From Pseudomonas lini (lineage in GTDB: Bacteria > Pseudomonadota > Gammaproteobacteria > Pseudomonadales > Pseudomonadaceae), in contig NZ_JYLB01000005.1 in assembly GCF_001042905.1 (NCBI RefSeq), positions 186,001 to 250,000 of the forward strand: 64,000 bases of DNA, in the 5' to 3' direction. Shown here piece by piece: positions 16,276 to 23,663 of this stretch. The first letter of the stretch is position 1. Every line of letters starts with the position of its first letter. The notes beneath the pieces are model-generated. The model saw only the letters and a program-made list of their open reading frames with translations. It was not told where the DNA came from and did not search any database. The position numbers and the translations under genes were made by a program.

Positions 16276-17595
16276 TCAGCGGCCGGAGGTGATGCTCAGC
16301 CCTTTGAGCAGGCTCAGGGCCTGGGCCAACTGATAATCGTCATCCTGTGGCATGGCCTTGGCTTTGCCACTGGAACCGGTCGGTTTGTCGGCGCCGCCGT
16401 TGCCATTGCCCAGGTGACCTTGCAAGTCGGCTTCCTTGAAGTATTCGCCGTCCTGCTCGTTGGTGATCTTGGCTTTGCGCACTTCGATGTCCGGGACGAT
16501 ACCTTGCGCCTGAATCGAGCGGCCGTTCGGCGTGTAGTACAGCGCCGTGGTGATTTTCAGTGCGCGCTCGTTGTTCAGCGGCAACACGGTCTGGACCGAG
16601 CCTTTGCCGAAACTGGTGGTGCCCATGACGACCGCGCGTTTCTGATCCTGCAGGGCGCCGGCGACAATTTCCGAGGCCGAGGCGCTGCCGCCGTTGATCA
16701 GCACGACCAGCGGCACGGCTTCGCTTTCGTCCTTGCCGGTGGCGGAGAAGCGCAGTTCGGAGTTGGCGATGCGGCCCTTGGTGTACACGATCAGGCCCTT
16801 GGTGATGAAGTGGTCGACCACTTCCACCGCCGATTGCAGCACACCGCCCGGGTTATTACGCAGGTCGAGGACCATACCGCTGAGCTTCTTGCCGTTGTCT
16901 TTGCGCAACTTCGCCAGAGCCTTGGAGACCTCTTCGCCGGTCTTGACCTGGAACTGGGTGATGCGGATGTAGCCGTAGCCGGACTCCAGTAGCTGACTCT
17001 TCACGCTCTTCACTTGAATGATGGCGCGGACCAGGGTCACGTCGAACGGCGCGCCGCCGTCGCGTACCAGGGTCAGGGTGATCTTCTGGCCGATCTTGCC
17101 GCGCATCTTGTCCACGGCTTCGGTCATGCTTTGGCCGCGAGTCGGCTGGCCGTTGATCTTGACGATGAAGTCGCCGGCCTGAATGCCGGCCTTGGAGGCT
17201 GGGGTGTCATCGATGGGTGAAACTACCTTGATGAAACCGTCTTCGGCGCCGACTTCGATGCCCAGGCCGCCGAATTCGCCGCTGGTGCTTTCCTGCAGTT
17301 CAGCGAAGTCTTCCGGGCCCAGGTAGGCGGAGTGCGGGTCGAGGTTGCTGAGCATGCCTTTAATGGCGTTTTCCAGCAGGGTCTTGTCGTCCACCGGCTC
17401 TACATAGGCTGCCTTGATCCGGTCCATGACTTCGGCAAAGGTGCGCAACTCGTCCAGCGGCAATGGCGCCTTGGTGGTCGCAGCGGTGCCTGCAGGTGCG
17501 ACCGCCGGGGCAGGCTCAGCGGCAAACGCCAACGGTGCGCCGATCACCAGGGCAATCGTCAGGGCCAGCGAGGTAAGGCGGGACAAATACAGCAT
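16276..17595 (-). CDS. ctpA: Carboxy-terminal processing protease CtpA (S41 family)
   Basis: A 439-aa periplasmic protease. It has a signal peptide up to AFA-AEP (residue ~25), a PDZ domain at residues ~105-185 (GGLGIEVGAEDGFIKV, AGIQAGDFIVKINGQ) and the S41 catalytic core with Ser in GGSASASE (312-319) and Lys341 in SFGKGSVQ. The frame runs to 17745, but ATG at 17595 has AGGAG upstream and starts the signal peptide. In Pseudomonas, CtpA degrades peptidoglycan hydrolases, consistent with the envC gene 31 bp upstream in the same direction. Confidence 0.95.
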   Translation of the reverse strand: MLYLSRLTSLALTIALVIGAPLAFAAEPAPAVAPAGTAATTKAPLPLDELRTFAEVMDRIKAAYVEPVDDKTLLENAIKGMLSNLDPHSAYLGPEDFAELQESTSGEFGGLGIEVGAEDGFIKVVSPIDDTPASKAGIQAGDFIVKINGQPTRGQSMTEAVDKMRGKIGQKITLTLVRDGGAPFDVTLVRAIIQVKSVKSQLLESGYGYIRITQFQVKTGEEVSKALAKLRKDNGKKLSGMVLDLRNNPGGVLQSAVEVVDHFITKGLIVYTKGRIANSELRFSATGKDESEAVPLVVLINGGSASASEIVAGALQDQKRAVVMGTTSFGKGSVQTVLPLNNERALKITTALYYTPNGRSIQAQGIVPDIEVRKAKITNEQDGEYFKEADLQGHLGNGNGGADKPTGSSGKAKAMPQDDDYQLAQALSLLKGLSITSGR

Positions 17596-17626
17596 GTCGA
17601 ACGAACTCCTGAAGTAGATGGCGTAC

Positions 17627-18919
17627 TTATCCTTGCGCACGACACCATTGCGCCGGATCACTCGGGTGACCCTGCTGACGAATAGCGAAATACAGTGCTG
17701 GTGTGTCCTGTCCGCCACTGTTACCGACAGTGGAGATGGACTCACCGGCTTTTACCACGTCACCCGCAGACTTGAGCAGCGTCTGGTTGTGACCGTAAAG
17801 ACTCAAAAAACCGTTGCCGTGGTCGAGGATCACCAGCAACCCGGCGCCTCGCAACCAATCGGCAAACACCACGCGGCCGCCGTGAACGGCATGCACCTGG
17901 CTGCCGGCGGAGGCGCTGATCATCACGCCGTCCCATTTGGAGCGGGCATCGTCGCCACGGCTTTCACCGAAGCGCGCCAGCAGTCGACCATCAACCGGCC
18001 ATGGAAGTTTGCCGCGGGAGGAAGCAAAGGGGCCGCCAAAGGTTTCGCCTGAACTTGAAACCAGTGCACCGGGTGTCGATTTAACGGTTTTGCGTGGGGC
18101 GTCAGTGGCATCTGCTTCAGCCTGAGCCTCACGTAAACGCTTTTTTTCGGCTTCCTGCTGGGCGATCAGCGCTTTTTGCCGCGCCTCTTCTGCCTCTCGG
18201 GCCTGGCGGGCCAGGGTTTCTTCAATGGTTTTAAGGACTTTAGACAGATCTGCCTGATCCTGCTCGCGCGCCGCCAGTTTCTGATCGCGGGCCTTCACGT
18301 CGTCGCTGAGTTTGGCCAGGACTTGCTGGCGCTCCTTGCGGACCTTGTCGAGTTCGTCGCGCTGGCTGTCGAGGCTGCTTTTCTGCACCAGCAATTGCGC
18401 TTGCTGCAGGCCGATGTCTTTTTCGACATTGGCCAGTTGGCGCAGGGTTTCGTTAAAATTCTTCAGCTGCTCCAGGCGGGCCTGGCTCAGGTAGTCGTAA
18501 TAGGTGAGGGTGCGGGCGAATTTTTCCGGGTTCTGCTGGTTGAGCAGCAGCTTGAGGTACTCCTGGCGGCCATTCTGATAGGCCGCGCGGGCCTGGATGG
18601 CGATCAGTCGTTGCTGTTCAATGCGCGCGCTCTGGAGTTTTTTTTTCTCAGCATCGAGTCGCTGTAGCTCGGATTCGCTTTTCTTCAGCTCTTTTTGCAG
18701 GGCTTCGACCTGCTTCTCGAGCTTGCCCATCTCGGTTTCGGTGCCCTTGAGGTCTTTCTGCACCCCGGATTTTTCTTCCTGGAGTTTACCCAGCAGTTTC
18801 TTCAGCTCGGCAATGTCCTGACGCGTGGCGTCCAACTGTTGTTGGGTTTGCGTGCGCTCGTCGGCAAAGGCCGGTTGAAGCAGGCAAGTCAGGGCAAGGG
18901 CTATCAGGACGCGAAGCAT
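17627..18919 (-). CDS. envC: EnvC-type murein hydrolase activator
   Basis: A 430-aa periplasmic protein with a signal peptide (MLRVLIALALTCLLQPAFA). A long coiled coil (residues ~25-270, rich in Glu, Lys and Gln) is followed by a C-terminal LytM domain from ~310. The LytM Zn ligands are degenerate (ALYFAIR where active enzymes have HxH), as in E. coli EnvC, which activates amidases rather than cutting peptidoglycan. The frame extends to 19132, but the signal peptide fixes the start at 18919. It is in line with ctpA and gpmI on the same strand. Confidence 0.93.
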   Translation of the reverse strand: MLRVLIALALTCLLQPAFADERTQTQQQLDATRQDIAELKKLLGKLQEEKSGVQKDLKGTETEMGKLEKQVEALQKELKKSESELQRLDAEKKKLQSARIEQQRLIAIQARAAYQNGRQEYLKLLLNQQNPEKFARTLTYYDYLSQARLEQLKNFNETLRQLANVEKDIGLQQAQLLVQKSSLDSQRDELDKVRKERQQVLAKLSDDVKARDQKLAAREQDQADLSKVLKTIEETLARQAREAEEARQKALIAQQEAEKKRLREAQAEADATDAPRKTVKSTPGALVSSSGETFGGPFASSRGKLPWPVDGRLLARFGESRGDDARSKWDGVMISASAGSQVHAVHGGRVVFADWLRGAGLLVILDHGNGFLSLYGHNQTLLKSAGDVVKAGESISTVGNSGGQDTPALYFAIRQQGHPSDPAQWCRAQG

Positions 18920-19043
18920 AGAGGCGGGCGGCACCAGGGAAAGGGACGGCCTAGTATGCCCGCCAAGCGCAGCAAAAAAAATGCCCAATTGGGGCTGTGT
19001 GATAACTGGAGCTGAATCGGTGTTGAAATCACCGGAAAACCAA

Positions 19044-19133
19044 TGTGGGAGCGGGCTTGCTCGCGAAAGCGATGTGTCAGGCAACTTTGATGTCGACTGA
19101 TACTCCGCATTCACGAGCAAGCCCGCTCCCACA
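19044..19133. repeat. REP doublet, family B (GTGGGAGCGGGCTTGCTCGC)
   Basis: Inverted copies of the unit at 19044-19066 and 19111-19133 flank a ~45-bp loop between envC and gpmI. Confidence 0.85.
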
Positions 19134-19159
19134 GGGTTGACGGCGTTTGAGCGACCGGA

Positions 19160-20689
19160 TTACACCAGTATCGAAGTCCCGGTCATCTCCGCCGGTTTCT
19201 CAAGCCCCAGCAACATCAGCATGGTCGGCGCGACATCCGCCAGCACGCCGCCATCACGCACCTTGAGATCACGCTTGCCGACATAGATGAACGGCACCGG
19301 CTCGGTGGTATGCGCAGTGTGCGCCTGGCCGGTGGTTTCGTCGGACATTTGCTCGACGTTGCCATGGTCGGCGGTAATCAGGGCTTCGCCGCCGACTTTT
19401 TCCAGCGCATCGACGATGCGGCCGACGCACAGGTCCAGGCATTCAACTGCTTTGACCGCCGCGTCGAATACACCGCTATGGCCGACCATGTCGCCGTTGG
19501 CGTAGTTGACCACGATCACGTCGTAACGCTGGTTTTCAATAGCATCGACGATGCGATCGGTGACTTCCGGGGCACTCATCTCGGGCTGCAAGTCATAGGT
19601 GGCGACTTTCGGCGACGGGATCAGGATGCGTTCTTCGCCCGGGAACGGTTCTTCGCGACCGCCAGAGAAGAAGAAAGTCACGTGGGCGTACTTCTCGGTT
19701 TCGGCGATGCGCAGCTGCGTCTTGCCGTTTTTCGCCAGGTAATCGCCCAGCACGTTGTCCAGGCTGCTTGCGGCGAAGGCCGACGGCGCGGGGATGCTGG
19801 CGGCGTATTGGGTCAGCATGACGAAACCGGCAAGCGCAGGCTGGCGAGCACGTTCGAATTCCTTGAAATCGTCTTCGACGAACACGCGGGTCAGTTCGCG
19901 GGCGCGGTCGGCGCGGAAGTTCATGAAGACTACGGCGTCGCCGTCTTCGACTTTCACTGGCTCACCGATGCTGGTGGCTTTGACGAATTCGTCGCTTTCG
20001 CCACGTTCGTAAGCGGCTTGCAGGCCTTCCTGTGCAGTGGCGGCATTGAATTCGCTGTTGCCATCGACAATCAGGTTGTAAGCCTGGGATACGCGGTCCC
20101 AACGGTTGTCGCGGTCCATGGCGTAGTAGCGGCCAATGATGCTGGCGATCCGGCCTTTGCCGAGGGCTTCGAAGGTCGCGTCCAGCAACTCGATCGACGA
20201 CTGGGCGCTTTTCGGCGGCGTATCACGGCCATCAAGGAAGGCGTGCAGGTAGATTTTTTCGGCGCCGCGCTTGTAGGCCAGTTCAGCCATGGCGACCAAG
20301 TGATCCTGGTGGCTGTGAACGCCGCCATCGGACAGCAGGCCCATGAAGTGCACGGCTTTGCCGGCAGCAACGGCTTTATCCACCGCGGCGCAGATGGTCG
20401 GGTTCTCGAAGAACTCGCCGTCGCGGATCGCTTTGGTCACGCGCGTGAAGTCCTGATACACCACGCGGCCGGCGCCAAGGTTCATGTGACCGACTTCGGA
20501 GTTGCCCATCTGGCCGTCCGGCAAGCCGACGTCCATGCCGCTGCCCGAGATCAGGCCGTTCGGCACGGTGGCCCACAGGCGGTCCAGAACGGGCTTCTTC
20601 GCCGCATAGATGGCGTTGGATTCAGGGCTCTCACTGTGACCGAAGCCGTCGAGAATAATCAGGACCAAAGGTTTAGGCGTGGTAGTCAT
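19160..20689 (-). CDS. gpmI: 2,3-bisphosphoglycerate-independent phosphoglycerate mutase
   Basis: A 509-aa Mn-dependent glycolytic and gluconeogenic enzyme interconverting 3- and 2-phosphoglycerate. The N-terminal metal site LVLIILDGFGH, the phosphoserine motif GNSEVGHMNLG (Ser near residue 63), DGRDTPP and the C-terminal LITADHGNVEQM are all present. A GTG at 20698 is possible, but the ATG at 20689 gives the usual length and has GAGTGGA upstream. It is divergent from the rhodanese gene. Confidence 0.96.
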   Translation of the reverse strand: MTTTPKPLVLIILDGFGHSESPESNAIYAAKKPVLDRLWATVPNGLISGSGMDVGLPDGQMGNSEVGHMNLGAGRVVYQDFTRVTKAIRDGEFFENPTICAAVDKAVAAGKAVHFMGLLSDGGVHSHQDHLVAMAELAYKRGAEKIYLHAFLDGRDTPPKSAQSSIELLDATFEALGKGRIASIIGRYYAMDRDNRWDRVSQAYNLIVDGNSEFNAATAQEGLQAAYERGESDEFVKATSIGEPVKVEDGDAVVFMNFRADRARELTRVFVEDDFKEFERARQPALAGFVMLTQYAASIPAPSAFAASSLDNVLGDYLAKNGKTQLRIAETEKYAHVTFFFSGGREEPFPGEERILIPSPKVATYDLQPEMSAPEVTDRIVDAIENQRYDVIVVNYANGDMVGHSGVFDAAVKAVECLDLCVGRIVDALEKVGGEALITADHGNVEQMSDETTGQAHTAHTTEPVPFIYVGKRDLKVRDGGVLADVAPTMLMLLGLEKPAEMTGTSILV

Positions 20690-20781
20690 GGATTCCACTC
20701 GTGGCTGAATTAAAAGAAGGCGATGGAAAAGGGAGTGGCAGTTTAAAGCGAAGTTCCAGCCACGTCACCGCCGGACGGGGT

Positions 20782-20809
20782 TTGGCCCACCATAGTGGCT
20801 GTGTATACT
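20782..20809 (+). promoter_or_regulatory. Putative sigma-70 promoter of the rhodanese-grxC-secB unit
   Basis: TTGGCC (20782-20787), a 16-bp spacer and TATACT (20804-20809) lie 34 bp upstream of the rhodanese ATG. Both boxes are partial matches. Confidence 0.5.
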
Positions 20810-20842
20810 GGCCGACATTTTAACGCCCTGGAACCTCCTTCG

Positions 20843-21256
20843 ATGGTTGCTCACCTGATTGAATTTGCCACTAACCACTATTTGCTCGTCGGTATCTTCG
20901 TCGTACTGCTGGCGTTGCTGATCGCTTATCAGATGCAGGGCGGCGGCCGCAGCCTGAGCACCGGTGAACTGACCGGGCTGGTCAACAAAGACGCAGGCGT
21001 GGTGATCGACATCCGTCCGATCAAGGATTTCACCGCCGGTCACATTGTTGGCGCGTTGAACATTCCTCACGACAAACTGACCGCTCGCGTCGGCGAACTG
21101 GAAAAGCACAAGGCCAAGACCATTATCCTGGTCGACGCCATGGGCCAGACTGCCGGCACTCATGCTCGCGAGCTGATGAAGTCCGGCTTCACCGCCGCCA
21201 AGCTGTCCGGCGGTATTTCCAGCTGGAAAGCCGACAATCTGCCGCTGGTGAAGTGA
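20843..21256 (+). CDS. Membrane-anchored rhodanese-like protein
   Basis: A 137-aa protein with one N-terminal membrane helix (residues ~9-29, NHYLLVGIFVVLLALLIAY) followed by a single rhodanese domain (VVIDIRPIKDFTAGHIVGALNIP ... GGISSWKADNLP). The position of the usual active-site Cys reads LVDAMGQTAG, so the catalytic Cys is replaced and sulfurtransferase activity is unlikely; it may bind rather than transfer. The frame starts at 20795, but ATG at 20843 places the membrane helix correctly. It lies just before grxC. Confidence 0.88.
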   Translation: MVAHLIEFATNHYLLVGIFVVLLALLIAYQMQGGGRSLSTGELTGLVNKDAGVVIDIRPIKDFTAGHIVGALNIPHDKLTARVGELEKHKAKTIILVDAMGQTAGTHARELMKSGFTAAKLSGGISSWKADNLPLVK

Positions 21257-21257
21257 T

Positions 21258-21512
21258 ATGAACAACGTCGTCGTCTATTCCAGCGATTACTGCCCTTATT
21301 GCTCGCGAGCCAAGTACCTGCTCGAGAACAAAGGCGTAGCCTTCGAAGAGATCAAGGTCGATGGCAAGCCGCAGGTGCGTGCCGCGATGGCTCAGAAAGC
21401 CGGACGAACGTCCGTGCCACAGATCTGGATCGGCAACACCCACGTTGGCGGCTGTGATGATTTGTTTGCCCTGGAGCGCGCCGGCAAGCTCGACGCCATG
21501 CTCAAGGCCTGA
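21258..21512 (+). CDS. grxC: Glutaredoxin 3
   Basis: An 84-aa dithiol glutaredoxin with active site CPYC (residues ~12-15 in SSDYCPYCSRAKYL), the cis-Pro TSVPQIWIG and the GGCDDL glutathione-binding motif. It starts 1 bp after the rhodanese stop and precedes secB, the common proteobacterial order. Confidence 0.96.
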   Translation: MNNVVVYSSDYCPYCSRAKYLLENKGVAFEEIKVDGKPQVRAAMAQKAGRTSVPQIWIGNTHVGGCDDLFALERAGKLDAMLKA

Positions 21513-21567
21513 CTGCCTTACTTGAAATAGCCAACCCTACAAGACCCGAGATCAGAAAGGATCTGAG

Positions 21568-22053
21568 ATGACTGACCAACAGAACACTGCAGCTAGCGAA
21601 GAAGAAACCGCACCGCAATTCTCCTTGCAGCGCATCTACGTACGTGACTTGTCCTTCGAAGCCCCGAAAAGCCCGGCGATCTTTCGCCAGCAGTGGGAGC
21701 CGAGCGTCGGTCTGGATCTGAACACTCGCCAGAAGGCTCTGGAAGGCGACTTCCATGAAGTTGTGCTGACTCTGTCGGTCACCGTGAAAAACGGTGAAGA
21801 AGTGGCGTTCATTGCTGAAGTGCAACAGGCCGGGATCTTCCTGATCAAGAACCTGGATGATGCTTCGATGAGCCACACCCTCGGCGCGTTCTGCCCGAAC
21901 ATCCTGTTCCCGTACGCTCGCGAAACCCTGGACAGTCTGGTGACCCGCGGTTCGTTCCCGGCCCTGATGCTGGCCCCGGTGAACTTCGACGCGCTGTACG
22001 CACAAGAGCTGCAACGCATGCAGGCGGCTGGCGAGACTCCAACCGTTCAGTAA
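21568..22053 (+). CDS. secB: Protein-export chaperone SecB
   Basis: A 161-aa acidic cytoplasmic chaperone that holds pre-proteins for SecA. The conserved core QRIYVRDLSFEAPKSP, GIFLIKNL and FCPNILFPYARE are intact. The start has AAAGGATCTGAG upstream. It ends the rhodanese-grxC-secB unit and is followed by a strong hairpin. Confidence 0.97.
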   Translation: MTDQQNTAASEEETAPQFSLQRIYVRDLSFEAPKSPAIFRQQWEPSVGLDLNTRQKALEGDFHEVVLTLSVTVKNGEEVAFIAEVQQAGIFLIKNLDDASMSHTLGAFCPNILFPYARETLDSLVTRGSFPALMLAPVNFDALYAQELQRMQAAGETPTVQ

Positions 22054-22062
22054 AAAGAAGCT

Positions 22063-22118
22063 TCGTTTGCTCCATGAAAAAAGCGCCGTTGAAGGCGCTT
22101 TTTTCGTGGAGCAAACGA
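22063..22118 (+). terminator. Long-stem terminator after secB
   Basis: The inner hairpin AAGCGCC-GTTGAA-GGCGCTT is flanked by A6 and T6. The stem extends outward with CGTTTGCTCCA paired to TGGAGCAAACG, giving ~24 bp in all. The symmetrical A and T runs let it work from both strands, serving secB and the leftward trmL transcript. Confidence 0.88.
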
Positions 22119-22127
22119 AACCTTCGA

Positions 22128-22205
22128 GTAGGAGCTGCCGAAGGCTGCGATCTTTTGATTTTGATTTTTAAGATCAAAAGATCGCAGCCTTCGGCAGCTC
22201 CTACG
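22128..22205. repeat. REP doublet, family A
   Basis: GTAGGAGCTGCCGAAGGCTG and its inverted copy flank a short AT-rich loop. It lies between the convergent ends of secB and trmL. Confidence 0.85.
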
Positions 22206-22217
22206 GGGGCGTGTCCC

Positions 22218-22673
22218 TTACTTGAACCCGAGCTGGCGCCAGCCTTCATACACGGCGACGGCCACGGTGTTGGACAGGTTCAGGCTGCGACAGCCTTCGC
22301 GCATCGGCAACCGCAGGCGTTGTTCGCCGGGCAGGGCGTCGAGCACTTCGGCCGGCAAGCCACGGCTTTCCGGGCCGAACAGGAAGGCATCGCCCTCGGC
22401 GAAGCTGGCGTCGTGAAATGGCCGCGAGCCCTTGGTGGTAAAGGCGAACAACCGTGGATGACCGAGGCTTTCCAGGCAGCTGGCGAGGTCCGCATGTCGT
22501 TGCAGGGTGGCATACTCATGGTAATCGAGGCCGGCCCGACGCAGACGCTTGTCGTCCATCTCGAAGCCCAGCGGTTCGATCAAATGCAGGTGGCAGCCAC
22601 TGTTGGCGCACAGCCTGATAACGTTGCCGGTATTCGGCGGAATTTCTGGTTGGAAAAGGATGACGTGAAACAT
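22218..22673 (-). CDS. trmL: tRNA (cytidine/uridine-2'-O-)-methyltransferase TrmL
   Basis: A 151-aa SPOUT methyltransferase that modifies the wobble ribose at position 34 of tRNA-Leu isoacceptors. It begins FHVILFQPEIPPNTGNV, and the knot motifs FLFGPESRGLP and LPMREGCRSLNLSNTVAVAVYE are intact. The longer frame to 22940 is an artefact. The start codon at 22673-22671 overlaps that of the divergent gene at 22672. Confidence 0.95.
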   Translation of the reverse strand: MFHVILFQPEIPPNTGNVIRLCANSGCHLHLIEPLGFEMDDKRLRRAGLDYHEYATLQRHADLASCLESLGHPRLFAFTTKGSRPFHDASFAEGDAFLFGPESRGLPAEVLDALPGEQRLRLPMREGCRSLNLSNTVAVAVYEGWRQLGFK

Positions 22674-23112
22674 GCACGGCTCCGAAGGTAAAGATGACGG
22701 GCATTCTACGCCGCCAAAGGACCCTCGTTCGAAACTATTCCCGCGAGTGATGGCTTCGCTGGCGATTGTCGGGGTGATGGTGGGCCTGATGATCGGTCGC
22801 CTGACCGCGCCTGAGCCCAGCGTTTTAGAGCAAGTCGAGGTGACGAACGATGGGCTGGTGGTGTGGTTCAACAACGAACCCAAAACCCACGGTGAGCTGG
22901 TTGACGGCAGCGTGGCGCTGTTGTTCGAGGCTGAAGGCAAGGCGCAAAAAGGTCAGCTTAAGCTCAACGGCAAGGACGTGAACTGGCGAACGCGGTTGAG
23001 TGATGGGGGGTTGTTGCTGACGGTGGTGGCGGCCCGTCCGCTGCAGGGCGAATGGGCCGGTAGCGAGGTCGATGACCGCTGGCGGCTGGAGATCCATCTC
23101 CGAGAGCAATAA
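22672..23112 (+). CDS. Single-pass membrane protein of unknown function
   Basis: A 146-aa protein: an ~25-residue charged cytoplasmic tail, one membrane helix (residues ~27-43, MASLAIVGVMVGLMIGRL), and a beta-rich periplasmic part ending RWRLEIHLREQ. The family is not known to me by function; a homologue occupies the same place, between trmL and ntrC, in other Pseudomonas. The ATG at 22672 shares two bases with the trmL start codon, so the two promoters must lie inside the opposite genes. An internal Met at the membrane helix is an alternative start. Confidence 0.75.
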   Translation: MHGSEGKDDGHSTPPKDPRSKLFPRVMASLAIVGVMVGLMIGRLTAPEPSVLEQVEVTNDGLVVWFNNEPKTHGELVDGSVALLFEAEGKAQKGQLKLNGKDVNWRTRLSDGGLLLTVVAARPLQGEWAGSEVDDRWRLEIHLREQ

Positions 23113-23336
23113 AAGAGGGAATCCCCGGCCTGCCTGTACCAAGGTCCCCAAAACGGGAGGGCTCGCGCATTGCGTCGTGAGCCCGGTGTAAAGAGGGAAT
23201 CCCCGGCCTGCCTGTACCAAGGACCCCAAAACGGGATGGGCTCGTCGCAATTGCGGTATGAGCCCGGTGTAAAGAGGGGAATCCCCGGCCTGCCTGTACC
23301 AAGGTCCCCGAAACTGGGTAGTGAACTGAATCACTG
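23112..23336 (-). ncRNA. nrsZ: NrsZ-like nitrogen-regulated small RNA, three tandem modules
   Basis: Three direct repeats with a period of 78-81 bp start (+ strand) at about 23112, 23190 and 23271. Each shares the core ATCCCCGGCCTGCCTGTACC followed by AAGG and CCCC. Two of them carry a GGGCTC...GAGCCC hairpin; the right-hand (first-transcribed) copy lacks it. A sigma-54 promoter at 23347-23362 points left into the repeats, and each module ends GGGGATTCCC-TCTTT, a terminator- or processing-like end. P. aeruginosa NrsZ is known to lie by ntrC, to depend on NtrC and RpoN, and to be processed into three similar modules. The fit in position, promoter and architecture is close. Ends are estimates. 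Confidence 0.85.
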
Positions 23337-23346
23337 AATGGACTGT

Positions 23347-23362
23347 TGCAGGGGGCGTGCCA
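23347..23362 (-). promoter_or_regulatory. Sigma-54 promoter of nrsZ
   Basis: On the minus strand TGGCACGCCCCCTGCA has GG and GC separated by exactly 10 bp, matching TGGCACG-N4-TTGCW in all but one of the core bases. The expected start is near 23336, just before the first repeat module. Confidence 0.85.
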
Positions 23363-23403
23363 GTTTTTGACAAGTTGCAACAGAAAGCCGTATAGCAGCG
23401 CTG

Positions 23404-23436
23404 AAAGCCCCGTCATTCGGGGCTTTTGTGTTTTTT
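23404..23436 (+). terminator. Rho-independent terminator
   Basis: AAAGCCCC-GTCATTC-GGGGCTTT is followed by TTGTGTTTTTT on the plus strand. It would stop rightward transcripts from the gene ending at 23112 and lies between the nrsZ promoter and its enhancer-like sites. Confidence 0.75.
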
Positions 23437-23484
23437 CGATATGGATTTTTCTGCAGATGACGGCGGGTTTTGAATAGGGCGTTA

Positions 23485-23521
23485 TGCGCGATTGCGGTTC
23501 ATGGTGCCTTACTGCGGTGCA
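23485..23521. promoter_or_regulatory. Tandem NtrC-like enhancer sites upstream of nrsZ
   Basis: TGCGC-N7-GTTCA (23485-23501) and TGCCT-N7-GTGCA (23505-23521) resemble the NtrC dyad TGCAC-N7-GTGCA, matching 8 of 10 bases each. Their centres are 20 bp apart, two helical turns, and lie ~160 bp upstream of the predicted nrsZ start, as expected for a sigma-54 enhancer. Confidence 0.6.
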
Positions 23522-23537
23522 TTGAGCCCCTAAAAGC

Positions 23538-23629
23538 ATCGCGGGCAAGCCCGCTCCCACATGGATTTGATGTCAGCCACAAAAAGACGGGCTTGGCACA
23601 AATCCTGTGGGAGCGGGCTTGCCCGCGAT
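23538..23629. repeat. REP doublet, family B
   Basis: ATCGCGGGCAAGCCCGCTCC and its inverted copy lie between the NtrC-like sites and the end of ntrC. The middle contains an extra partial copy (GACGGGCTTGGCAC). Confidence 0.85.
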
Positions 23630-23663
23630 TGGATCTTGCGGTCAACGAAGAGCTAAAGGGTGT

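Noticed and set aside
23112..23330. Possible CRISPR array from the three direct repeats
   Set aside because: The units are ~80 bp, partly diverged, without unique spacers of constant length, and only three copies occur. The sigma-54 promoter and position by ntrC fit NrsZ.
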